Shown piece after piece: positions 43,961 through 52,475 of a stretch of DNA of 64,000 nucleotides (position 1 is its first letter; every line of letters begins with the position of its first letter). The notes under the pieces were generated by a model, which was given only the letters and a program-made list of their open reading frames with translations, was not told where the DNA came from and did not search any database. The DNA is from Candidatus Zixiibacteriota bacterium (GTDB lineage Bacteria > Desulfobacterota > Binatia > UBA9968): assembly GCA_035574315.1 (NCBI GenBank), contig DATLYW010000048.1, forward strand, positions 1 to 64,000, read 5' to 3'. Both the position numbers and the translations under genes were made by a program.

Positions 43961-44040
43961 GAAGACCGCAACGGCGCAGGAGCGGCAGGAAAGACAGAGT
44001 GCGTCGGCCTGGCTGCCGGCCCGGGGCAAGGCAAATCACT

Positions 44041-44065
44041 TCTCCGCGCGCAACGCGCGCGGAGA
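44041..44065. terminator. Strong hairpin between RRM gene and selenoprotein gene
   Basis: An 11-bp perfect inverted repeat (44041-44051 with 44055-44065) has a three-base AAC loop. On the minus strand it lies 119 bases past the RRM gene stop and 81 bases before the selenoprotein start. It lacks a good T-tract in that direction, so it may act as a weak terminator or mRNA stabiliser. Confidence 0.4.
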
Positions 44066-44183
44066 AAGCGGTTTTTGCCGGCACCCGGACGACGGCCGGG
44101 CCGAAACTAGAGTTGCGTGGCGACGGTGCGGTGACGCCCGTCGCCGGTCGGAAGCGGCCACCACCGCCCCCGACCGAAAACAG

Positions 44184-44495
44184 CTACCAGCGGTTCCGAC
44201 CGCCGCGCCGATCGCCGCCCCGGTCGCCTCCGAACCCGGAGCGCTTTTCGAGCGGACGAGCTTCGTTGACCGTCAGGCTCCTCCCCTCCAGATCGCTCCC
44301 GTTGAGCGCCTGGATCGCCCGTTGAGCCTCCTCGGCCGTGCTCATCTCGACGAAGCCGAAGCCTCGGGATCGGCCGGTGAACTTGTCGGTGATCACCCTT
44401 GCGGACTCCACGGTGCCGTGCGCCGAGAAAATTTCCTGCAGCTGCGCGTCCGTCGTCGAATACGGAAGGCCGCCGACGTAGATTTTAGTACCCAT
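44184..44495 (-). CDS. RRM-type RNA-binding protein
   Basis: A 103-residue glycine-rich RNA-binding protein. One RRM spans about 3-80, with RNP2 IYVGGL and RNP1 RGFGFVEM, followed by a short Gly/Arg tail (GFGGDRGGDRRGGRNRW). Such proteins in cyanobacteria and proteobacteria are often cold-induced RNA chaperones. ATG 44495 follows AGGAGGAG. It has its own long upstream region and probably forms a single-gene transcript. Confidence 0.95.
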   Translation of the reverse strand: MGTKIYVGGLPYSTTDAQLQEIFSAHGTVESARVITDKFTGRSRGFGFVEMSTAEEAQRAIQALNGSDLEGRSLTVNEARPLEKRSGFGGDRGGDRRGGRNRW

Positions 44496-44830
44496 GTTCT
44501 CCTCCTGTGAGGGAAAAACCGTTAGTGTCTTTGACCCTGTGAACCAGATCCCGCCTTGAGCAGAACATGGAATACAAACACGCTCTGGTCGGATAATGCG
44601 CGTAGGAGCGAATCGCAAGGAAAGACGGACAAGCCTTCAACTCCGCCAATATTCAACCGTTCAGAAGGCTCCATACTGAATGGCAATCGAAGCTTACTTG
44701 TTTTCCCCGCCGATTACAAGGGATAACCGCAGGCGCGCTGGACCCCCCGCTATTGCACCCGCAGGGCCTTTTATATTAAGGGTGCGGTTGGCCTGAAGCC
44801 AATGGCCACTAACACTAAGGAGGATGACTC
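44496..44830. other. Divergent intergenic region, no gene
   Basis: These 335 bases separate the divergent RRM and dienelactone hydrolase genes. The stretch is AT-richer than its surroundings and must hold both promoters. TTTTATATTAA (44770-44780) upstream of the hydrolase gene is a -10 candidate without a well-spaced -35. TTCAAC repeat-like units occur at 44636 and 44653. Confidence 0.45.
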
Positions 44831-45589
44831 ATGTACCAGACCAATATGTACGAGGGCATGCTGGCCGAAACCGTGACGATGCAAGGCCACAATGGCGACA
44901 TCATCAACGCCTACATGGCCCGGCCCCTGGGCAGCGGCCCTTTCCCCGGTATGGTGCTCATCCACCACGCCCCGGGCTGGGACGAATGGTACCGCGAGTG
45001 CACGAGGAGGTTCGCGCACCACGGCTATGTCGCCATCTCTCCCAACCTTTATTTCCGGGAAGGCCACGGGACCCCGGAGGACGTGGGCGCCAAGGTGCGG
45101 GCGGCCGGGGGAGTCCCCGACGACCAGGTGCTCGGCGATCTCGCCGGGGCCCAGCGCCTGCTTCGCTCGTTGCCGTACGTGAGCTCGAAGGTAGGAATCT
45201 TCGGCACGTGCTCGGGCGGCCGCCACGGCTTTCTCGCCGCCTGCCGGCTCAAGGGCTTCGACGCCCTGGTGGAGTGCTGGGGCGGGCGCGTGGTGATGTC
45301 AAAGGAGGAGCTCACACCCAAGCAGCCCGTCGCACCCATCGACTATACCAGGGATCTCTCCTGTCCCATGATCGGCTTGTTCGGAAACGAGGACAAATCG
45401 CCTTCGCCCGAGCAGGTGAACCAGCACGAGGCCGAGCTCAAGCGGCACGGCAAAAGCTACGAGTTTCATCGCTATGACGGCGCCGGCCACGGCTTTTTCT
45501 ACTACGACCGGCCCGCTTACCGGCAGGAGCAGGCCGTCGACGGCTGGAAGAAGGTTTTTGCGTTTCTGGAAAAACACCTGCGAGGCTAA
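44831..45589 (+). CDS. Dienelactone hydrolase family protein
   Basis: A 252-residue alpha/beta hydrolase of the dienelactone hydrolase family, which opens lactones such as dienelactone in aromatic or chloroaromatic breakdown. The nucleophile motif GTCSGG places Cys127 where DLH uses a cysteine (G-x-C-x-G-G). Asp188 (GNEDKSPSP) and His220 (GAGHGFFYYD) complete the triad. ATG 44831 follows AAGGAGGATGACTC. It precedes a DUF6295 gene by ten bases. Substrate is unknown, and no ring-cleavage enzyme is nearby. Confidence 0.9.
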   Translation: MYQTNMYEGMLAETVTMQGHNGDIINAYMARPLGSGPFPGMVLIHHAPGWDEWYRECTRRFAHHGYVAISPNLYFREGHGTPEDVGAKVRAAGGVPDDQVLGDLAGAQRLLRSLPYVSSKVGIFGTCSGGRHGFLAACRLKGFDALVECWGGRVVMSKEELTPKQPVAPIDYTRDLSCPMIGLFGNEDKSPSPEQVNQHEAELKRHGKSYEFHRYDGAGHGFFYYDRPAYRQEQAVDGWKKVFAFLEKHLRG

Positions 45590-45599
45590 AGGAGCCACC

Positions 45600-45890
45600 A
45601 TGTGCACCATGATCGTTCATCAGGCCAAGATCGACGGGCGCGGCAAGGGACCCGGCGGCTGGTTCAAGGTCCGCGAAGCCAACGTGTCCTATGACCACCC
45701 GTACGACATGCCCCTCGAGCACGCGGTCAACATCGACTTCGTCGACGAGGCCGCGGGGCCGGCCGCTCGCGTCGCCGTGGAGCTGAGCGTCGAGGCGGCC
45801 CGGAGCCTCGTCAAGACCATCGAAGCGGTCCTGGCCCAGGCCGAGGCCCGCGGCGTCCTGGAGGATTCTCCCGCCGGCGGGAGGCGCTAG
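45600..45890 (+). CDS. DUF6295 family protein
   Basis: A 96-residue protein beginning MCTMIVHQAKIDGRGKGPGGWFKVREANVSYDHPYDMPLEHAVNIDFV. This pattern of conserved Cys2, the GxGxGPxGW core, YDHP and EHAxxIDF is that of DUF6295, found near dienelactone hydrolase-like genes and without known function. The conserved Cys and two His could bind metal. AAAGGAGCCACC precedes ATG 45600. It is probably co-transcribed with the hydrolase gene ten bases upstream. Confidence 0.82.
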   Translation: MCTMIVHQAKIDGRGKGPGGWFKVREANVSYDHPYDMPLEHAVNIDFVDEAAGPAARVAVELSVEAARSLVKTIEAVLAQAEARGVLEDSPAGGRR

Positions 45891-46063
45891 AAGGCTGGCC
45901 CAACGAAACTCGACCGCCGGCGGCGCCGTGATTTCACCGTGCCGCCGCGGTCGCCTTCCCGCGCGGTTGCGCCTGAAGACCGGATCACCTGGAGACACCC
46001 GAGAAAATCCGGCCCTGGTCGTCCCTTCTTTACCGCGACTACCGGCTGATATGGAGCGCGAGC

Positions 46064-47212
46064 GTGCTCGCCGCGCTCTCGGTCCAGGTGCGCGGCATCG
46101 CGGGGGTCTACCAGGTCTACGAGCTTTCGGGCTCGGCCTTCCAGCTCGGCGTCACCTCGTTTCTCCAGGCACTGCCGTTCGTGCTGTTCGGGCTGTTTGC
46201 CGGCGTGATAGCGGACAGCTTCGACAGAAAAAAGCTCCTGCTCCTGAGCTTCCTGCTGCAGGTCGTCCCCGGCCTGCTCCTTGCCCTGCTCACGCTCTCG
46301 GGCACGGTCCGGGTCTGGCACATTTACACCCTGGGCTTCATCGGCGCCGCCGTGGAGGTCTTCAGCTGGCCGGCCCGCGCGGCCATGGTGCCGCGCCTGG
46401 TGCCGCCCCCGGTGCTGATGAATGCGGTGGCGATCAACACCATGATCATCCAGACGAGCTTTCTCGCCGGTCCGGCGATCGGAGGTTTCCTGATCGACCG
46501 CAGCGGTCTCGTTGCAACCTATCTCATCGGCGCGATGGCCTTCGTCCCCGCTGCGCTCGCCATCCTGCTCGTCCGCACGCCGGGAGCGCCTGAAGGCGGG
46601 CGCCGGGCGATCGGTCTTCGCAGCCTCTGGGAAGGCGTGGAGTTCATCTGGATTCAGCGGATCGTCCTCTCGCTTTTCCTGCTCGATTTCGGCGTGACGC
46701 TGGTGGGCTTCTATCGCCCCCTGCTGCCGGTCCTGGCGGCCGACCTTTTCCGCGTGGGCGCCACGGGACTCGGCATCCTGTACGCGGCGCCCTCCATCGG
46801 CTCGCTCCTCGGCTCGATGGCGGTCCTGGCGGCTGGCGACGCTCGCAGAAAGGGCGTGCTCGTGATCGTCGCTGCGCTCTGCTTCGCCGGCGGCCTCGCG
46901 CTGCTCGGCGTCTCGCGCTGGTTCTGGCTTTCGGCCGCCGCGGCCGTCCTGCTGGGCTTTACCGATTCGATCAGCGTGGCCGTCCGCCGCACCGTGGTGC
47001 AGCTGCTGGCGCCCGACGCGATGCTCGGCCGCGCCTCGGGGCTGATGGTCGTCTTTGCCCAGGCGACCAACGGCCTCGGAGCGCTGCTCGCCGGCGCGGC
47101 GGCGCAGGCGATCGGTGCCCCGACCGCTCTCCTCGCCGGCAGCGCGGCGTGCGTCGTCATCGTTTTCGGGATCAGCCGCGCGATTCCGCAGCTGTGGGCC
47201 TATCGCTCGTGA
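46064..47212 (+). CDS. MFS transporter (EntS-like)
   Basis: A 382-residue major facilitator superfamily exporter with about 12 hydrophobic segments, resembling enterobactin-exporter/DUF894-type transporters (SGSAFQLGVTSFLQALPFVLFGLFAGVIADSFDRKKLLLLSFLLQ). Protein-like sequence continues upstream in the same frame (PWSSLLYRDYRLIWSAS) as far as a stop just before 45977, but contains no ATG, GTG or TTG before GTG 46064. The true start may therefore be a rare codon such as CTG 45989. Transported substrate is unknown. It converges on the substrate-binding protein gene with 11 bases between stops. Confidence 0.85.
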   Translation: MLAALSVQVRGIAGVYQVYELSGSAFQLGVTSFLQALPFVLFGLFAGVIADSFDRKKLLLLSFLLQVVPGLLLALLTLSGTVRVWHIYTLGFIGAAVEVFSWPARAAMVPRLVPPPVLMNAVAINTMIIQTSFLAGPAIGGFLIDRSGLVATYLIGAMAFVPAALAILLVRTPGAPEGGRRAIGLRSLWEGVEFIWIQRIVLSLFLLDFGVTLVGFYRPLLPVLAADLFRVGATGLGILYAAPSIGSLLGSMAVLAAGDARRKGVLVIVAALCFAGGLALLGVSRWFWLSAAAAVLLGFTDSISVAVRRTVVQLLAPDAMLGRASGLMVVFAQATNGLGALLAGAAAQAIGAPTALLAGSAACVVIVFGISRAIPQLWAYRS

Positions 47213-47223
47213 TAGGAAGGAAG

Positions 47224-48222
47224 TCAGTAGAGACGGCGAAAGAAGCCGCTTTCCTCGAGCCGATTGCAGAAGGACATGTCGGCGACCTCCTCCGGCTTCA
47301 CTTGCGAGGCTTTCGGATTGAGCCCGTGCTGGCTCATGAGCTTGAGCACCGAGGCAACACCCCGCAGGGTCGGGCACGGCTTCTTCGGCAGCTCGCCAAC
47401 CAGTGTCTGGTAGGCCTTCTCCACGCGCTCGGGTTTGTCGAGACGCAGGTTGCGGGCCAGGCTCTTGAGCACAATCTCCTTGTTGGCGGGCTTGTGGATG
47501 AAGGCGACCCCTTCCACCGTCGCCTTGACCAGACCGTCGATCAGTTGCGGGTTGGACCGGATCAACGAGCGCGAGACCACGAGCCCCGAGGACTGGAACG
47601 GAATTTTTTCCTTCCCCGTATCGACCAGCACGCGGTAGCCCTCGCTGATCACCACCTGGCCGAACTCAGGGGAAAGGCTGGTGGCTTCCACACTTCCCGC
47701 GCGTAAAGCCCCCAGCCGTTCCGGCACTCCGCCGATGCCCAGCAGCACGATATTGTCGCGGCGTGGGTTGAGCCCCAGGTAATCCAGCGCCACATAGGTC
47801 GCGAGCGAAGCGGAGCCCGACGGCGTTCCGATCGCGACCTTCTTTCCCTTGAGATCCTCGCCGCTCTTGACGGCCGGCCGCGCGATGAAGAGATAGTCGA
47901 GCGTGTTCTGCAGCCCGAGGATCATCACCAGATCTCCGCCGGCGGTGACGGTGTTGGTGACGTGCGTGGCGCCGACGAGCCCTACCGGCACCTGGCCGGC
48001 GAGCATCGCCTGGGTGGCGCGCCCCGCAATGATGAAGACCAGATCGACGTCCGCGCCGTACTTCTTGTAAAAGCCTTGCTCCTTTGCGATCCAGAGCGGT
48101 GCGACGTTGGCGCTGATCGCGCCGTGCGCCAGAAGAATCTTTCCCGACCCTTCCGCCGCAGCCGCCGCGCCGGTGGCCAACAGGAAGCCGCACAAGCCCA
48201 AAACCAGCCCGATAACCCTCAT
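47224..48222 (-). CDS. NMT1/THI5-type ABC transporter substrate-binding protein (A)
   Basis: A 332-residue periplasmic binding protein. Signal peptide VIGLVLGLCGFLLATGAAAAAEG; then two Rossmann-like lobes with HGAISANVAPLWIAKEQGFYKKYGADVDLVFI, LKGKKVAIGTPSGSASLATYVALDYLGL and the DTGKEKIPFQSSGLVVSRSLI hinge segment, all typical of the NMT1/THI5 or SsuA/TauA-like group. No permease or ATPase gene is nearby. It is third in a minus-strand SBP-VOC-SBP run. ATG 48222 gives the signal peptide; the longer frame is not supported. Confidence 0.88.
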   Translation of the reverse strand: MRVIGLVLGLCGFLLATGAAAAAEGSGKILLAHGAISANVAPLWIAKEQGFYKKYGADVDLVFIIAGRATQAMLAGQVPVGLVGATHVTNTVTAGGDLVMILGLQNTLDYLFIARPAVKSGEDLKGKKVAIGTPSGSASLATYVALDYLGLNPRRDNIVLLGIGGVPERLGALRAGSVEATSLSPEFGQVVISEGYRVLVDTGKEKIPFQSSGLVVSRSLIRSNPQLIDGLVKATVEGVAFIHKPANKEIVLKSLARNLRLDKPERVEKAYQTLVGELPKKPCPTLRGVASVLKLMSQHGLNPKASQVKPEEVADMSFCNRLEESGFFRRLY

Positions 48223-48265
48223 CGATTTCACCTCGACTCCTGAAAAATCCCCCTGGTCCGATCCG

Positions 48266-48631
48266 CTAGGCCTTCCAGCCGTGGACCGAAACGTCCACCA
48301 GCGTTCCGACCGGATCGTGCACACCCATCTCGGCGAACCGCCCGTCACGCGGTTTGGGGGAGGCCTCCCTTTGCGCTCCGCAGGCGGCCGCCGTCTTGAG
48401 CGTCGCCTCCATATCCTCGACCTGGAAGCCGAAGTGGTCGATCCCCTCGCGCTCGCCCCGCGCTGGCAGAATCGCCATGTTGATGTAGCCGTCGGTGAGA
48501 TAGATCGCCCGCTTGCCGTCGCTGCGCACGGGGCCGCGCCACGCTTCGGTCATGCCGAACGTCTTCTTGTAGAAGTCGGCGGTCTTTTCCTGGTCCTCCG
48601 CCTTGATTGCAATATGTCTGATCTTCGCCAT
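48266..48631 (-). CDS. VOC family (glyoxalase-like) protein
   Basis: A 121-residue vicinal-oxygen-chelate protein: IRHIAIKAEDQEKTADFYKKTFGMTEAW opens the first beta-alpha-beta module, and IDHFGFQVEDMEATLKTAAACG the second, ending DPVGTLVDVSVHGW. His6 and His89 or nearby residues may bind metal; the last Glu ligand position is less clear. It lies 14 bases after one binding-protein gene and 43 before another, so it is probably part of that transcript. Activity could be lyase, dioxygenase or resistance-type. Confidence 0.85.
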   Translation of the reverse strand: MAKIRHIAIKAEDQEKTADFYKKTFGMTEAWRGPVRSDGKRAIYLTDGYINMAILPARGEREGIDHFGFQVEDMEATLKTAAACGAQREASPKPRDGRFAEMGVHDPVGTLVDVSVHGWKA

Positions 48632-48645
48632 CGTTCCCCTCCCTG

Positions 48646-49617
48646 TCACCTTGAAAGCTTCTCGACGAATCCGCTTTTCTTGATCCCGTCCAGAAAACTT
48701 GTATCGACGAAATAGCCCGGCGGCCGGCCTTTCGCCCCGACCTGCTCCAGCTCGGCCCGCAGCGCCTCCTCGTCGGGATAGGGTAGCGGCTTGAGCCCCG
48801 CGGCGACGTCGTCCACCCACGCCCCGAGATGCTCGTCCTCGAGGCCGCGCATGTACTTTTTCAGGATCCCCACGGTGCCCTCCCGGTTGGTCCTGAAATA
48901 GTGGATCGCCTCGACGTAGGCCTGAACGACGCGCAGCACCGCAGCTCGATCCGTCCTGATCTTGCGCTCCGTGGTGGTGAGCGGCCCGTCGAGGCCCTTG
49001 AAGCCCAGCTCGCGCGCGCTCGCGCCCTCCAGCGGCCGCGCGAGACCGCGGAAAACGAGCAGCATGCCCGAGTCGCCCAGCACCCCGACCTCGATCTTTC
49101 CCGCCTCCAGAGCCTGGGCCACGCCGGGAGTCCCGCCCATCTGCAGGATGCTGGCGTCGGTTTCCCTTAATCCGACCTTCTTGAGCGCCCGTCGCAGGAA
49201 GGTGTCTCCCGCCGAGCCGTACTGGGTCACGCCGACGATCTTGCCTTTGATTTCGGCGAGGCTTCGCAGCGACGAGTCGCGCCGGACGAAGACCCGCTGC
49301 GACGAATAGCTGGACGGCGACGCCAGCATGACGACGTCGGCCCCTTTTTCCCGCGCTCTCACGATCGCCGCCGTTCCCGCGACGATGTAGTCGAGATCGC
49401 CGGCAATCAGCGCCTGAACCGTGCGCGGCGTTCCCGGGATCAGGACCACGTCCGCGCTGAAGCCGTACTTCGCGAATAACCCCGCGTCGCGAGCGACCCA
49501 GAGAAGCCCCTGCCCTGGATTGATCGCGACGTGGGCGAAGGTGAGCTTTTCGGCCGCGGCTGCGCCGCGGCCCAGGAAATGGAGCGCCAGAAACGCGACC
49601 AGGATCGACTTCCCCAT
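48646..49617 (-). CDS. NMT1/THI5-type ABC transporter substrate-binding protein (B)
   Basis: A 323-residue binding protein with signal peptide SILVAFLALHFLGRGAAAA and the family blocks KLTFAHVAINPGQGLLWVARDAGLFAKYGFSADVVLIPGTPRTVQALIAGDLDYI, VGVTQYGSAGDTFLRRALKKVGL and LTTTERKIRTDRAAVLRVVQAYVEAIHYFR. It is the first gene of the minus-strand SBP-VOC-SBP group and diverges from another binding-protein gene with 149 bases between starts. No membrane components are present. Confidence 0.88.
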   Translation of the reverse strand: MGKSILVAFLALHFLGRGAAAAEKLTFAHVAINPGQGLLWVARDAGLFAKYGFSADVVLIPGTPRTVQALIAGDLDYIVAGTAAIVRAREKGADVVMLASPSSYSSQRVFVRRDSSLRSLAEIKGKIVGVTQYGSAGDTFLRRALKKVGLRETDASILQMGGTPGVAQALEAGKIEVGVLGDSGMLLVFRGLARPLEGASARELGFKGLDGPLTTTERKIRTDRAAVLRVVQAYVEAIHYFRTNREGTVGILKKYMRGLEDEHLGAWVDDVAAGLKPLPYPDEEALRAELEQVGAKGRPPGYFVDTSFLDGIKKSGFVEKLSR

Positions 49618-49766
49618 AAGCGCCCCACCTTTACTTCCACGCCGGCTCCAAGTCAATGGACTGGCCCCGTCGTTCGATGTCCCGCGTCTGCGTGCGGCGT
49701 CCAGCGCTTTGCCGATCTGCATCCGCTGCCAACCCAGCCGCTGGACAGCGGCGACCAAACCGGGAT

Positions 49767-50750
49767 ATGCGTATCACGATGCTTCGAGTGCTTTCCTTCC
49801 TTCTCGCGGCATTCCTGGTCAGCGCACCCGCTGTCTGCCACGGTGCCGGGGAGCTCCGGCGAATCCTTTACGGGACCAGCGCCTCGCCTTCGCACCTTCC
49901 CGTCTGGGTCGCCAAGGACGCGGGCTACTTCGCCCGCCGCGGGCTCCAGGTCGAGCCGGTTCAGATCCGCGGCGGCTCGCTGATCACGCTGGCGATCGTC
50001 ACCAACAACCTTCAGTTCTCCGGCGTCGGCGCCGAGTCCGTGGTGGCCGCCCGGGCGGCCGGCGCCGATGTGGTGTTGCTCGCCTGCCCCGTGAACGCCG
50101 ACCCCGTTTATCTGATCGCCCGCCCGGAATTCAGGTCACCCGCCGAACTCAGAGGCCAGGCGACCGCCGTCACCCGCTACGGCTCCACCACTCATTTCTA
50201 CCTGCGCGCCGCGCTCAAGCACATCGGGCTCAATCCGGACAGGGACATGATCGTGCTCCAGCTCGGCGCGGGACCGGAAATGGTCGCGGCGCTCGAGGCC
50301 GGGCGGATCGCCGCCGCAGCCCTCACGGCGCGCTACGCCATCCCCTTCCTCGAGCGCAACTGGCCCGTATTCGTCGACCTCAGCAAGACCGATCTCGTCT
50401 ATCCCTCTTCCTGCGTGACCAGCAGCCGGACCTTCATTCGCGCGGAGCCGCGGGTCACGGAGAGCTTTCTCAAGGCTTACGTGGCCGGCATCCGCCTGAT
50501 CAAGAAGGACCACCGCTTCGCCGAGGCATCGCTCGCCAGGTGGCTGCGCGAGAAGGACCAGACGATCGTCAAGAAATCGGTCGAGGCCTACGCTTCCCTG
50601 TTCAAGACCGCACCGTTCGTGCCTGATCGGGGAATCGAGAACGTCGTCAAGGATCTGATGCTCTACCGGCCGGAGCTCAGGGAGTACGTCGGCTGGCCCG
50701 AGCCGTTCCGCGAGCACGGGCCGCTCGAACGGGCCCTGAGCGGACGCTAG
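49767..50750 (+). CDS. NMT1/THI5-type ABC transporter substrate-binding protein (C)
   Basis: A 327-residue binding protein with signal peptide VLSFLLAAFLVSAPAVCHGAG and blocks RRILYGTSASPSHLPVWVAKDAGYFARRGLQVEPVQIRGGSLITLAIVTNNLQFSGV, AELRGQATAVTRYGSTTHFYLRAALKHIGLNPD and VTSSRTFIRAEPRVTESFLKAYVAGIRLIKKD. ATG 49767 is chosen; ATG 49779 is also possible, and ribosome sites are weak. It is divergent from protein B and followed after 72 bases by a VOC gene, mirroring the SBP-VOC arrangement on the other side. Confidence 0.88.
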   Translation: MRITMLRVLSFLLAAFLVSAPAVCHGAGELRRILYGTSASPSHLPVWVAKDAGYFARRGLQVEPVQIRGGSLITLAIVTNNLQFSGVGAESVVAARAAGADVVLLACPVNADPVYLIARPEFRSPAELRGQATAVTRYGSTTHFYLRAALKHIGLNPDRDMIVLQLGAGPEMVAALEAGRIAAAALTARYAIPFLERNWPVFVDLSKTDLVYPSSCVTSSRTFIRAEPRVTESFLKAYVAGIRLIKKDHRFAEASLARWLREKDQTIVKKSVEAYASLFKTAPFVPDRGIENVVKDLMLYRPELREYVGWPEPFREHGPLERALSGR

Positions 50751-50822
50751 CGGTGAACCACGCGACGGCCCGTCTCATGGTCCAGTCGTCCAAGAGTTCG
50801 ACCGACTCAAAAGGAGGAAATC

Positions 50823-51194
50823 ATGGGTTTCAAGATCAACCACCTGCACCTCAAATCTCCGGATACCCGCCGGACCGCGGACTGGTACGTCGAGAACGTC
50901 GGCGCCAGGATCGTCTCGGAGCGCAAGGAGCCCAACGGCGAGACGAGCTACCGGCTCGACCTCCACGGTATTCCGGTGCGCGTGACGGGCTTTCTTCCCG
51001 AGCAGAAGCTTGAACAGCACTACGGCCTCGAGCACGTGGCGATCGACGCCGACAACTTCGCCGAAGAGGTCGCCCGGATCAAGGCGCGCGGCGTGAAGAT
51101 TCTCGAGGAGCGCGTTCTCGCCGACGGCCGCCACGTCTGCTTTTTCGAGGGCCCCGAAGGCGTGCGGCTGGAGTTTCTGGAAGTAAAAGGGTGA
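50823..51194 (+). CDS. VOC family (glyoxalase-like) protein
   Basis: A 123-residue VOC protein: INHLHLKSPDTRRTADWYVENVGARIVSERK, then LEHVAIDADNFAEEVARIKARGVKI and FFEGPEGVRLEFLEV. His7 or His9, His72 and the Glu of RLEFLE fit the metal triad of glyoxalase/dioxygenase-like members. A strong AAAGGAGGAAATC ribosome site precedes the ATG. It lies 72 bases after binding protein C. Confidence 0.87.
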   Translation: MGFKINHLHLKSPDTRRTADWYVENVGARIVSERKEPNGETSYRLDLHGIPVRVTGFLPEQKLEQHYGLEHVAIDADNFAEEVARIKARGVKILEERVLADGRHVCFFEGPEGVRLEFLEVKG

Positions 51195-51343
51195 TGGTTT
51201 CCCGTTCCGTCCGTCTCTTCGCGCAGACCCGGCGGCTCCGCTCGCCGGTCTTTCGCGGCTTGAACGGCGCATCGGTGTCCGGTCAGCCGTTGCGCGGCCC
51301 GCTTGAACGGCCTCGATGTCCGTGATTAAGGCAGCCGAACTCC

Positions 51344-52204
51344 ATGTCGCCGCAACTCCTCGCCTGGCTCACCGCGCTTTCCTTCGCCGCCTCCAACGTC
51401 TCGGTTCGTAGGGGGTTCGCTCACTCGACGCCGCTCACCGCGACGTTCGTCTCGCTCCTCGTCCACACGGTCGTCCTCTGGACGGTGCTGCTCACGACGA
51501 CCGGAATTCCCGAGCCCAACTGGACGGCGCTGGCGGCGATCGGGCTCACCGGCCTGATCCAGCCGGCGATGCGCCACTGCCACTACACGGGGATCCACAA
51601 AATCGGCACCGGCCGCGCGGTGACGCTCCGCAACACCTATCCGATTTTCACGGTCGCCGTCGGCATCCTCGTCCTCGGCGAGCCTGCAACCGCGGCCGGC
51701 CTGATCGGCACGGCCCTCATCATCGTCGGCGTCGTGCTCACGTCGTGGCGCATCGACCAACACCTCCCCGCCTTCCGCTGGAGCTACCTGCTTTATCCCT
51801 TCGCGACGGTCCTCCTCACCGCCCTGGTGCACCCGCTTCGCCGTTTCGCCCTGACGCAGTCACACGAGCCGCTCTTCTTCACGGCCGTAATCGGGCCGAT
51901 CTCGCTCCTCGCCTTCGGCGTCTACTACGCGCTGCCGATCTGCGGCGAAAAGCTCGTGTGGGACCGCCGCGCCGTCAAGCCGATCCTTCTCTCCGGAGCC
52001 TTCGAGACCCTCGCCGTGCTCCTCATGCTGTTCGCCTTCTCCCGCGGACCGGTGGTCGTCGTCTCGCCGATCACTGCGACCGCGCCGATCTGGACGGTCA
52101 TCCTGGCCGCGATCTTCCTGCGCGAGTTCGAGCACGTTACCCCCGCGAGCGTGCTCGGCACGATCTGCGTCGTCGCCGGCGTCATCGCCGTCTCCCTGGC
52201 CTAA
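51344..52204 (+). CDS. EamA/DMT superfamily transporter
   Basis: A 286-residue membrane protein with ten predicted hydrophobic helices arranged as two EamA repeats (MSPQLLAWLTALSFAASNVSVRRGFAHSTPLTATFVSLLVHTVVLWTVLL and, in the second half, FETLAVLLMLFAFSRGPVVVVSPITATAPIWTVILAAIFLREFEHVTPASVLGTICVVAGVIAVSL). These transporters usually export amino acids or small metabolites; the substrate is unknown. The 149 bases upstream hold two TTGAACGG repeat units. Confidence 0.9.
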   Translation: MSPQLLAWLTALSFAASNVSVRRGFAHSTPLTATFVSLLVHTVVLWTVLLTTTGIPEPNWTALAAIGLTGLIQPAMRHCHYTGIHKIGTGRAVTLRNTYPIFTVAVGILVLGEPATAAGLIGTALIIVGVVLTSWRIDQHLPAFRWSYLLYPFATVLLTALVHPLRRFALTQSHEPLFFTAVIGPISLLAFGVYYALPICGEKLVWDRRAVKPILLSGAFETLAVLLMLFAFSRGPVVVVSPITATAPIWTVILAAIFLREFEHVTPASVLGTICVVAGVIAVSLA

Positions 52205-52475
52205 AAACAGCTCGAAAGGAATTCACGAACCACCGGCGTTCGGCCGGTCGGGGGTCTCCCGAGTAAAGAAAGGAGGGACCGGATGAACCGAAGAGCCACC
52301 GCTCCGTGAGGAGCAGGCGATCGCACGTTTCCGGCAGTCCTTTCCGCCCCTCGAGCCCCTTGCGCCCCCGACTGTCCTCGTGTCGCCGCTCTCGGAGACC
52401 TCACGATGCGGGAAGGTTCTATCCTGCCCCGCGGCGGCTACCGCAAGCTGCTCCCACTGCGATTCGTGCCCGCCT

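Noticed and set aside
43961-44029. Longer N-terminus for the selenoprotein from TTG 44029
   Set aside because: The extra residues are Cys-rich but unlike family N-termini and follow the strong hairpin; ATG 43960 gives the expected length.
52205-52475. Missing ACT domain of RelA hidden by a frameshift downstream
   Set aside because: None of the three minus-strand frames after the relA stop encodes anything resembling an ACT domain.
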